From: CAVSBT01 sp964609465
GTDB lineage: Bacteria > Chloroflexota > Dehalococcoidia > DSTF01 > JALHUB01
Length of the DNA: 17,117 bases
Assembly (NCBI GenBank): GCA_964609465.1
Contig: CAZSSQ010000049.1
Span: forward strand, 1 to 17,117
Direction: 5' to 3'
Shown: positions 6,524 to 12,477 of the stretch, in pieces
Numbering within the stretch: the stretch's first letter is position 1
Layout: each line of letters begins with the position of its first letter
The notes under the pieces: model-generated
The model's input: only the letters and a program-made list of their open reading frames with translations
What the model was told of the DNA's origin: nothing
The model's database searches: none
Translations under genes and position numbers: made by a program

Positions 6524-7408
6524 CTAGCGGGCCGGTGGCCCTCCGGCCCAGATCCTCCGCAGAGTGGTGAGGCCCAGGTAGGTCGCCGGCAGGAAGAGGA
6601 GGAGTGCCCATCCCAGAGGCGTCCCGGCGAAGTTCACCAGGTAGCCCACGTAAGGCACTGCATAGACCACCCTGGAGCCGCGTCCTTCGATGCCAACCTC
6701 CCAGGGGTCCGGCGTGGCGTTGGCGTCGCCCTTCGTCCGAAACAGGCGCTGCCCGTCTTCCTCTCGAACGGAGACCACCCGGTGCATCAGGGCCGAGGGG
6801 TTAGTCGAGGGGTTGGTCGAGGTGGTCGGCGGGTGGAAGACGATGACATCCCCAACGCCGACGTCTTCTGTCGACACCTCTTCGGTGACAGCGATGCTGC
6901 CGACCGATACGCTGTCGGCCATGCTGCCGCCGTAGACGATGACGGAGGAATAGCCCAGGAGTCGCGGCGCCAGGCTTACAGCCAGGGCGCCTACCACAAC
7001 GAGCGCGGCACCTGCCAGCGCCACGTTCGCGGTCAGGGCCAGGTAGCGCCGGACACGAGGCGGGACAGCGGGGATCCGGCCACGAAGGACTGCGGCTGCT
7101 CGCCCAAGGGCCAGCAGGTTGCGTCTGGACCAGCGTGTGGTGATGCTGCTGGCTGGGACGGTCCGCGGAGCCCGCTTCCCCTGTAGTGCCAGCCGCTGCC
7201 GGGCCGTGCTCACCAGCGCCTCGCTTTGCTGATTCGGCCCTGGGCTTCTCAGCCGACCGCTACGGGTTGTGGGCCGTCTGCTCGGTTTCGAGGGTGAAGG
7301 TGACGGCGGTGGTGGCGTCCTGGTGGGCGTCGCCGGTGCTCGTCTGGCCGGGACGGTCGGCAGAGTCCGCTTTCCCTGTGGCGCCAGCCGCTGCCGGGCC
7401 GTGTTCAC
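6524..7408 (-). CDS. sipW: SipW-type (ER-like) signal peptidase I with unusual N-terminal extension
   Basis: Membrane signal peptidase that removes signal sequences from TasA-like partners. Core features: transmembrane segment ALTANVALAGAALVVVGALAV (about 124-144), nucleophile region VYGGSMADSVSVGS with Ser162, DVGVGDVIVF, the general-base region ALMHRVVSV with His209, FRTKGDANATPDPW, and a C-terminal membrane segment LGWALLLFLPATYLGL. Having His rather than Lys marks the SipW/ER branch. The GTG at 7408 has an excellent ribosome binding site (AAAGGAGG) and gives 294 aa, longer than the usual roughly 190. A second in-frame GTG at 7213 with a weaker GAGG site gives 229 aa. The two starts are corresponding positions of a 195-bp tandem duplication, so residues 24-65 of the long form are duplicated tasA 3' sequence read in another frame. 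Which start is used is undecided. It lies between its two presumed substrates. Confidence 0.88.
   Translation of the reverse strand: MNTARQRLAPQGKRTLPTVPARRAPATPTRTPPPPSPSPSKPSRRPTTRSGRLRSPGPNQQSEALVSTARQRLALQGKRAPRTVPASSITTRWSRRNLLALGRAAAVLRGRIPAVPPRVRRYLALTANVALAGAALVVVGALAVSLAPRLLGYSSVIVYGGSMADSVSVGSIAVTEEVSTEDVGVGDVIVFHPPTTSTNPSTNPSALMHRVVSVREEDGQRLFRTKGDANATPDPWEVGIEGRGSRVVYAVPYVGYLVNFAGTPLGWALLLFLPATYLGLTTLRRIWAGGPPAR
7150..7344. repeat. 195-bp tandem duplication, copy A
   Basis: Diverged copy (roughly 85% identical by eye) of 7345-7539. On the minus strand it contains a remnant of the TasA-like C-terminus, TGDAHQDATTAVTFTLETEQ...HNP followed by TAG, and then the first codons of sipW (VSTARQRLALQGKR). 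The same bases are read in a different frame by the long form of sipW. Confidence 0.88.
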
Positions 7409-7539
7409 CAGCGCCTCCTTTCGCTCACTCGGCCTTTGGCTTTTCGGCCGACCGCTACGGGTTGTTGACCGTCTGCTCGGCCTCGAAGCTGAAGGTGGCC
7501 GTCGTGGTGGCGTTCTGGTAGGTGTCGCCGGTGTCCGAC
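7345..7539. repeat. 195-bp tandem duplication, copy B
   Basis: Holds the functional 3' end of the TasA-like gene (TGDTYQNATTTATFSFEAEQ...NNP, stop at 7455), the AAAGGAGG ribosome binding site and the first codons of sipW (VNTARQRLAPQGKR, shown with GTG at 7408). The period is 195 bases, exactly 65 codons, so the sipW frame is preserved from copy B into copy A. Confidence 0.88.
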
Positions 7540-8027
7540 GGCAGCGACACCTGGAAGCACAGCACCTCGTTGGCGGAAGCTGTCAGCGTTCGGTCACCCG
7601 TGTCGGGTCCCTGGGCCGGGTTGCCGATCACGTTGATGCCAGCGGTGGAGCCCAGGTCGCCCGGCCCATAGATGGTGGTGCCATCGACCCCAAAGCCGGT
7701 ATCGTCGCAGGTGGTCACCCCGCTCTTGATGGTCAGATCGAGCTGCGCCGCGAGCGTGTCCTCCGTGGTGGTGCTGGTAACAGCGTAGCGCAGGGCCAGG
7801 GAGCCACCGTTGGTCACGGTGAGTGGCGCAGTCACTACGTCGCCCGGTGCCATATTGCTGTAGGTAACAAGGGCGCTGGTGGGCGAAGTGCTGATGACGA
7901 CGGTGCCCGTGGTGAAGGCGTTGCCGGGGACGCTGGCTGTGCTCGTGAAGATCGAGAAGGCACCAAAGGCGCCCAACCCCGCCAGCAAGCCGACGATGGC
8001 CACCGTCGCTGCTATCTTCTTCAGCAA
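7455..8027 (-). CDS. TasA/camelysin-like secreted protein with SipW-type signal sequence
   Basis: A 190-aa predicted surface or fibre-forming protein. I start it at TTG 8027 because GGAGGGGAGG lies 6-8 bases upstream and the signal begins directly (LLKKIAATVAIVGLLAGLGAF); the longer frame from 8054 would translate the ribosome binding site. The signal is followed by GAFSIFTSTASVPGNAFTTGTV, the classic SipW-substrate pattern. The mature region has the TasA-family features YSNMAPGDVVTAPLTVTNGGSLALRYAV (a conserved P-G-D before a beta-strand 'T-N-x-G' segment) and ends with CFQVSLPSDTGDTYQNATTTATFSFEAEQ. It heads the operon with sipW and the second substrate. TasA homologues form matrix fibres in Bacillus, but a fibre role here is inference. 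Confidence 0.85.
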   Translation of the reverse strand: MLKKIAATVAIVGLLAGLGAFGAFSIFTSTASVPGNAFTTGTVVISTSPTSALVTYSNMAPGDVVTAPLTVTNGGSLALRYAVTSTTTEDTLAAQLDLTIKSGVTTCDDTGFGVDGTTIYGPGDLGSTAGINVIGNPAQGPDTGDRTLTASANEVLCFQVSLPSDTGDTYQNATTTATFSFEAEQTVNNP

Positions 8028-8053
8028 TTTGGGTTCCTCCCCTCCTGCACGCA

Positions 8054-8215
8054 ACCAGCCCCGTCTAAGACGAGACCGGTCTGCCCTGAGACCAGGCAGC
8101 CGGTCGGTTTTGGTACTGGGCTGCCCGATGCCCTGGCGACCACGCGAGCGGACATCGGTCCTGGCCCCCGGTTGCGGGCGTATTCTCTTCCTGGCGAGCG
8201 CGATGTTGCTCTCGC
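8054..8215 (-). promoter_or_regulatory. Structured leader of the TasA-like/sipW operon
   Basis: Upstream of the TasA-like gene the minus strand can fold into consecutive stems. They are: an 11-13-bp hairpin over 8054-8080 (several G-U pairs) ending nine bases before the ribosome binding site region; GGCAGCC/GGCTGCC pairing 8095-8101 with 8119-8125; CCGATG/CATCGG pairing 8125-8130 with 8153-8158 (sharing one base with the previous stem); and GCGAGCGC/GCTCTCGC pairing 8194-8201 with 8208-8215 with one mismatch. No gene occupies 8055-8371. I cannot match it to a known riboswitch; the c-di-GMP-I core motifs are absent. A cis-regulatory RNA is plausible. Confidence 0.4.
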
Positions 8216-8223
8216 GCGTGTAT

Positions 8224-8235
8224 GATCGGCCGATC
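8224..8235. promoter_or_regulatory. 12-bp perfect palindrome in divergent intergenic region
   Basis: GATCGGCCGATC is a perfect 12-bp palindrome between the TasA-like operon (minus) and the HPRT fusion gene (plus). It could be a dimeric regulator site. No consensus is recognised, and short GC-rich palindromes also occur by chance. Confidence 0.3.
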
Positions 8236-8352
8236 GGACGACGATCTTTAGTATTACTGCTCTTAAGGGGGAGAATCGTCTCTGAGCTGTGAAGTCAGGC
8301 TCGACGGGCCAAAGCCAGGGAAGTGGAGAAGATAGCGCGTTTCGAAAAGGGG

Positions 8353-8361
8353 TGCTACACT
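8353..8361 (+). promoter_or_regulatory. Possible extended -10 promoter of the HPRT fusion gene
   Basis: TGCTACACT fits the extended -10 pattern TGnTAnAnT. It lies ten bases before the ATG at 8372, which would give a nearly leaderless transcript. No -35 is evident. Confidence 0.3.
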
Positions 8362-8371
8362 TGAGGCGAAG

Positions 8372-9397
8372 ATGGCCGAACAGCGGCCTTCGGGCGGCGT
8401 CGAGCAGAAGAATGAAGCGCCCGCTGACAGGGAGCCCGGGCGAGCTTCTGCCCCCACCGTCCGCTTTGCCCACGACAGCGAGGCCGAGTTCGCGCGCATC
8501 CTCGACTTCTACGGGGTAGCCTGGGAATACGAGCCGCGCTCCTTTCCCCTGCGCTGGGAGGAGGAGCGGGTCGTCGAGGCTTTCACCCCCGACTTCTATC
8601 TCCCCGACCTGGACCTCTATGTGGAGCTCACCACCCTCAAGCAGGGGCTGGTGACGGATAAGCACCGCAAGCTCCGCCTCCTGGGGGAGCTCTACCCCGA
8701 CGTTCGCATCAAGTTCCTCAATAAGCGCGACTACCTGCGGCTCCTGGCCAAGTACGGCTATGGGCCGCCTTCGGCGGAGGCCATCAAGGCCATCGACCGG
8801 GTGCTGATCACGGAGGCCCAGCTCCAGCGGCGGGTCAGCGAGCTGGGAGCTCAGGTCACCAAGGACTACAAGGGCAGGGCGCCGCTGCTGGTGGGGGTCC
8901 TGCGCGGCGTCGCCTGCTTCATGGCCGACCTCATGCGCCGCATCTCCCTGCCCCTGGCCGTCGATTTCATGGCTATCTCCTCATACGAGGGGGACAAGAG
9001 CGGCGCCGTCCGTATCCTCAAGGACCTGGACGAGAACGTCGAGGGGAGTGACATCCTGGTGGTGGAGGACATCGTCGACACGGGGATGACCCTGAACACG
9101 CTCCTCAGCTACCTCCAGGCCCGCCGGCCGGCCAGCGTCCGCGTCTGCGCCCTGCTGGACAAGCGGGCGCGGCGCCTGGTGGACGTGCCGCTGGACTACG
9201 TGGGCTTCGAGGTGCCGGACGAGTTCGTGGTGGGCTACGGGCTGGACTACCGCCAGGTGTACCGGAACCTGCCCTTCATTGCCACCCTTCAGAAGGACTG
9301 GATGGAGAACGGGCCCTGGCAGATGCCGGGGATCGTGCGGCCGAAGAAGGCGCCGCGGAAGAAAAAGAAGAGCCCCAAGCTTCCCCCGCCCGACTAG
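8372..9397 (+). CDS. hpt: Hypoxanthine phosphoribosyltransferase with N-terminal nuclease-fold-like domain
   Basis: A 341-aa two-domain protein. Residues about 137-308 are a complete purine phosphoribosyltransferase: VGVLRGVACFMADLMRRI (174-191), the substrate loop SSYEGD (203-208), the PRPP-binding motif ILVVEDIVDTGMTL (228-241), LLDKRARR (261-268) and DYVGFEVPDEFVVGYGLDYRQ (275-295). It would salvage hypoxanthine or guanine to IMP or GMP in the cytosol. Residues about 30-128 form a separate domain, RFAHDSEAEFARILDFYGVAW...FTPDFYLPDLDLYVELTT...DKHRKLRLLGELYP, resembling a PD-(D/E)xK or Vsr-like fold: Asp74, Glu85, but Thr87 where catalytic Lys usually sits. The C-terminus is a Lys/Pro tail. 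Normal HPRTs are about 180 aa, so the front half is a true addition. The ATG at 8372 follows GAGG. Enzymatic activity of the front domain is unproven. Confidence 0.85.
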   Translation: MAEQRPSGGVEQKNEAPADREPGRASAPTVRFAHDSEAEFARILDFYGVAWEYEPRSFPLRWEEERVVEAFTPDFYLPDLDLYVELTTLKQGLVTDKHRKLRLLGELYPDVRIKFLNKRDYLRLLAKYGYGPPSAEAIKAIDRVLITEAQLQRRVSELGAQVTKDYKGRAPLLVGVLRGVACFMADLMRRISLPLAVDFMAISSYEGDKSGAVRILKDLDENVEGSDILVVEDIVDTGMTLNTLLSYLQARRPASVRVCALLDKRARRLVDVPLDYVGFEVPDEFVVGYGLDYRQVYRNLPFIATLQKDWMENGPWQMPGIVRPKKAPRKKKKSPKLPPPD

Positions 9398-9484
9398 CTG
9401 CCTGAGCCGAAGCCCTTTCGCCTTTCGCCCCTTCCTGCCTTGAAGGACATGCCCAGCGCGGGTGGACTTTTTGACGCGCAGGTG

Positions 9485-9490
9485 TATGAT
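9485..9490 (+). promoter_or_regulatory. Possible -10 box for the tandem lipoproteins
   Basis: TATGAT (5/6 to consensus) would start transcription near 9497, leaving a leader of about 34 bases with AGGAGGT before the GTG at 9531. A TTGACG at 9471-9476 is too close to act as its -35, so support is partial. Confidence 0.3.
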
Positions 9491-9530
9491 ACGGGTGTTC
9501 TCTGCGAGTATCCTCAGCAGGAGGTGCACC

Positions 9531-10031
9531 GTGAAGCGGCTGGCCATCGCGGCTATGCTTAGTATCACAACCGGACTTCTGGCTTGCGGCTGCATGTGGG
9601 GCCACGTCAGAGACGCCCACACTGGCCTCGAGGTGGAGGGTGCGACGGTATCATGGGTGGATGCTCACGGAGCCTCCAACTCCATGACGACCGGGCTATC
9701 CTTCGCAGAGGGCCTGTATATCTTCGATTGCAAGGTAGGTACGGTGCCCTGGTACAGCCCTGTTACCTTCCATGTTACCGCGCCCGGCTATTTGCCACTC
9801 GTAGTGGAGCGACAAATCGCATACGACGACAATCCCGATGCAAGTTTCGGCGACTGTTCCAGCTTCTGGGAGATTCAAGACTTCAGTCTCGTGCCGATTC
9901 CTGGAGGCTCTAAGTCACCTCCTCCACCCACTCCGACCGATACGCCGGTGCCTTCTCCCACGCCGGCACCCACGCTGATGCCCTTGCCACGGCCATTGCC
10001 GACTGCCACGCCAATCCCGCGCCTGCGATGA
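9531..10031 (+). CDS. C-x-W-G family lipoprotein with Pro/Thr-rich tail, first of tandem pair
   Basis: A 166-aa predicted envelope lipoprotein. The GTG at 9531 is chosen because AGGAGGT (9519-9525) lies five bases upstream and MKRLAIAAMLSITTGLLACGC forms the signal. The cysteine before MWG aligns with the lipidated Cys of its paralogues, though the preceding LLAC is a better lipobox. The body CMWGHVRDAHTGLEVEGATV...GLYIFD...PVTFHVTAPGYLPLVVERQIAYDD...WEIQDFSLV has the carboxypeptidase-regulatory-like pattern. A tail rich in Pro and Thr (PPPPTPTDTPVPSPTPAPT..., ending TPIPRLR) may cross or contact the cell wall. The next gene (10090) shares domain, tail and even the bases around the ribosome binding site, so the pair arose by duplication. 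Function unknown. Confidence 0.8.
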   Translation: MKRLAIAAMLSITTGLLACGCMWGHVRDAHTGLEVEGATVSWVDAHGASNSMTTGLSFAEGLYIFDCKVGTVPWYSPVTFHVTAPGYLPLVVERQIAYDDNPDASFGDCSSFWEIQDFSLVPIPGGSKSPPPPTPTDTPVPSPTPAPTLMPLPRPLPTATPIPRLR

Positions 10032-10089
10032 CGTGTGGCGGGCAACGGAAATGGCTGTCCTGGGCACCACGCCAGCCAGGAGGTGCACC

Positions 10090-10596
10090 ATGAAGCGAGT
10101 CGGTATCATGGCGGTCTTGAGTATCGCCATAGGCTTCTTGGTATCCGGCTGCCTGTGGGGGTACGTGACAGACGCCGAGACGGGAGATCCTGTGGGCTAC
10201 ATCGAGGTGAAGTGGAAGGATTCTGATGGCCGGTGGGGCGAGACAACAACCGATTCCCACGGCCTCTACGTCTTCGACGTGGGAGAAGGCGACGATGTCC
10301 CAGGCGTGGGATCGGTTGAGTTCTACGTGTACCTGCTTACCGGTCAGTGCGGAGCCCCCGTTCAGCAGCGGTTAGTAGAATACGACGACCGTCCGCCCTC
10401 AACACCCCCGGGCGATCCTTGGGAGATACAGAACTTCACCGTGGTGTGTCCAGAGTTCTCGCGGCCGACTGTTGTTGTACCGCCTGCCGCTCCGTCGCCT
10501 ACAAAGACTCCGGTGCCGGCACCGACGAGCACGCCGACGCCTGCCTCCCGGTTCCGGTTGCTGCCGACCAACACGCCAATCCCGCCTGCGCGCTGA
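10090..10596 (+). CDS. C-x-W-G family lipoprotein with Pro/Thr-rich tail, second of tandem pair
   Basis: A 168-aa predicted lipoprotein starting at ATG 10090, directly behind AGGAGGTGCACC, which is identical to the site of the preceding gene. The signal MKRVGIMAVLSIAIGFLVSGC has the good lipobox VSGC. The domain reads CLWGYVTDAETGDPVGYIEV...TTTDSHGLYVFDVGE...VEFYV...RLVEYDD...PWEIQNFTVV. The C-terminal tail is rich in Pro, Thr and Ser (PSPTKTPVPAPTSTPTP) and ends PTNTPIPPAR, closely like its neighbour. The domain lacks the PGY/VER segment seen in the other two members, so it has diverged more. It sits 58 bp after the first copy and is probably co-transcribed with it. Role unknown; a surface-exposed binding or spacer domain is a guess. 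Confidence 0.8.
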   Translation: MKRVGIMAVLSIAIGFLVSGCLWGYVTDAETGDPVGYIEVKWKDSDGRWGETTTDSHGLYVFDVGEGDDVPGVGSVEFYVYLLTGQCGAPVQQRLVEYDDRPPSTPPGDPWEIQNFTVVCPEFSRPTVVVPPAAPSPTKTPVPAPTSTPTPASRFRLLPTNTPIPPAR

Positions 10597-10607
10597 AAGG
10601 CAGAAAG

Positions 10608-10630
10608 GCATTCTGGTGGGCGTAGAATGC
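10608..10630 (+). terminator. Inverted repeat after the lipoprotein pair
   Basis: A perfect 7-bp inverted repeat, GCATTCT (10608-10614) and AGAATGC (10624-10630), with a 9-base loop, followed by GTTTGTCCTT. It lies 12 bases after the stop of the second lipoprotein and could be a weak terminator before the TolB-like gene. Confidence 0.4.
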
Positions 10631-10668
10631 GTTTGTCCTTACTTTCACTCCCCCAAAGGGGCCGTGTT

Positions 10669-11916
10669 ATGAAGCGGCTCATCATCGCAGCGGCAGGGCT
10701 TGCGTTGGTGCTTCTGATGGCATGCGGTCGCGGGGAGCAAGAGGCCACGGTATCTGGCAGGGGCGAAGAGACCGCGCTAAGCGAGATACCTGCACCTACC
10801 CCCACTCAAGGCCTGCCACGCACATCTACCCGTGAACCTCAGGCTCAGACCGCAGTCACGACGGAATACGGCATCTACGTGGTCCGCCCTGACGGCAGCG
10901 GCCTGCGCAGACTGGGACCGCTGGGGCCGGCACGAGTCTGGAACTACTCCTGGTCCCCTGATGGCAGGCGTATTGCCTTTGTGGAGACAGACTGTGTCAC
11001 CAGCACGGTGTTCCTTGGTGAACCAGATTCAGAGTCTATCAGGCAACTGGCATCAGTGGAGGGGCAAGCCGACGTGGCGTGGTCGCCGGACGGCCAGCGC
11101 TTGCTCATCTGGTCCCTGGGGGGTGGTCTCACGCATGTCTTGTTGCTTGATGCCGCCGGCCTAGAGGAGCCCTGGGAACCACTGGATGGCCCACTGGCCG
11201 GGGGCTGGGGGGGCTTCGCGTGGTCGCCCGACAGCACCCGCATCGCGTACGTCGGCTCGGGGAAAGCGAACGTGCTCAATGTGGCAGATGGCCGGACTAC
11301 GACGATAGCGGAGGACGTGGCCTCCGGCATTAGCTGGGCTCCAGATGGGACACATCTCGCTTACTCTACTGGTGCTGGCAACGATGTGGTTGTGGTTGGC
11401 GCCGACGGCTCCGACCGGTTGGTCGTCGCCTCTCTCGGCCTAAACCCGCAGTGGATGCCGGATGGCCAGAGGCTGATATTCTCGAGGCGCTCGGAGGACT
11501 ACCCACAGGAACCATCTGGGTCCATCGCCATGGTCCCCGCTGCTGGCGGACCCATTGAAGAGATCGCTAGCGGTTTCCCCTTGGACGTGTCTTCGGATGG
11601 CAAGCTTGCCGCCGTGCGCAAGAATGAGGATGGTAGGTGGGAGATTGAGGTGTTTGACCTGGCGGCTGGCGGGTCGCGTGTCGTGTCGGGACAAGTAGAC
11701 GCTTGGGGCGAAGGGTCCTTCTCGCCGGATGGCACGCAGTTCCTATTCCGCAGTCAAGACGAAACCAGCCCCGGCCTTTACCTGGTCAGCGTGGATGGTA
11801 CAGGCCTCCGCCACCTCGTCCAGCCTGATACCGGCTACACTATGTTCGGGAAGTGGTCGCCGGACAGTCGGTTCATTGCCTTCATCGTCTCAAGCGGAGG
11901 CTTCTGTGAGGGCTGA
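10669..11916 (+). CDS. TolB-like beta-propeller lipoprotein
   Basis: A 415-aa predicted lipoprotein. The ATG at 10669 follows AAAGGGG and starts the signal MKRLIIAAAGLALVLLMAC with lipobox LMAC. After a Ser/Thr/Glu-rich linker of about 50 residues the protein is built of repeated WD40-like (PD40) blades: WSPDGRRIAFVE, WSPDGQRLLIW, WSPDSTRIAYVG, WAPDGTHLAYS, WMPDGQRLIFSR, SSDGKLAAVR, FSPDGTQFLFRS and WSPDSRFIAFI. That is about eight recognisable blade motifs, enough for a six- to eight-bladed propeller. This resembles TolB and DPP4-type propellers, but there is no Tol-Pal context and no peptidase domain, so a surface protein- or ligand-binding role is more likely than TolB function. It follows the C-x-W-G lipoproteins on the same strand, with a possible terminator between. 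Confidence 0.85.
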   Translation: MKRLIIAAAGLALVLLMACGRGEQEATVSGRGEETALSEIPAPTPTQGLPRTSTREPQAQTAVTTEYGIYVVRPDGSGLRRLGPLGPARVWNYSWSPDGRRIAFVETDCVTSTVFLGEPDSESIRQLASVEGQADVAWSPDGQRLLIWSLGGGLTHVLLLDAAGLEEPWEPLDGPLAGGWGGFAWSPDSTRIAYVGSGKANVLNVADGRTTTIAEDVASGISWAPDGTHLAYSTGAGNDVVVVGADGSDRLVVASLGLNPQWMPDGQRLIFSRRSEDYPQEPSGSIAMVPAAGGPIEEIASGFPLDVSSDGKLAAVRKNEDGRWEIEVFDLAAGGSRVVSGQVDAWGEGSFSPDGTQFLFRSQDETSPGLYLVSVDGTGLRHLVQPDTGYTMFGKWSPDSRFIAFIVSSGGFCEG

Positions 11917-12477
11917 CGTCCAGAGTTGCCGAAGGGCGCCGCCGGCATGCTCCTCACTGGCTTCCCCTGTGCTGGCAAGCCTGCCGTGCGCCGCCTTGTC
12001 GCCGCGCCCGCTGGTACCACGGGCACCGCCGTCTGGCTCTGGCGCGCTTGACGAGGTGCAGAGAACGGCGGCGCGGGGCAAAAAGAAGCGCCCCAAGTAA
12101 CCTTGGTTCCGTCTCCCCGGCTTCACCCTCCTCCAGTTTCTGCGGGGCTTCGGGTTGGGGCCCTCCGCCTCGGTTCTTCTGGATTCGTCCGCCGGGCGTT
12201 TGTCGCCTCAGCTACTTGGAGCAACAACCAACATATCACACACCCCGAAGGCTGTCAAGGCGACCGCCGACGAGTTTCCATAGAACTTCCCTATGGTGGC
12301 GGTGGGACGTATCGGGCGGCCCGATGTTCTTCGCGCCGCGAGCAGAAGACCCTGGCAGCGAGCCTCTCTCCACACTGCCGGTTCGACGCGGTTGCCAGAG
12401 CCGTGGGCGGAAGTTAGACTTCCAGAGGGCTCTTCCTGCCCGCCGGCACACGCTCGCCCCTTCGCTGAGGCTGCTCC
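11917..12477. other. 561-bp stretch without a convincing gene
   Basis: No frame here on either strand shows recognisable protein sequence. A short plus-strand frame ends at 12100 in RTAARGKKKRPK, a basic tail reminiscent of the HPRT fusion's end, but lacks a domain. A 6-bp hairpin CCATAG/CTATGG (12278-12296) and a slightly AT-rich patch near 12225-12245 are the only local features; the galT promoter probably lies here. Confidence 0.5.

Noticed and set aside
8054..8215. Cyclic di-GMP riboswitch upstream of the TasA-like gene
   Set aside because: Attractive by context, but the conserved core sequences of the known class I motif are not present on the minus strand; kept only as an unclassified structured leader.
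7269..8225. Plus-strand open frame opposite the TasA-like gene
   Set aside because: Antisense of the TasA-like gene, whose signal, ribosome binding site and family pattern are clear.
9471..9490. TTGACG/TATGAT as a full promoter for the lipoprotein pair
   Set aside because: The two boxes are only 8 bases apart, too close for a sigma-70-type promoter.
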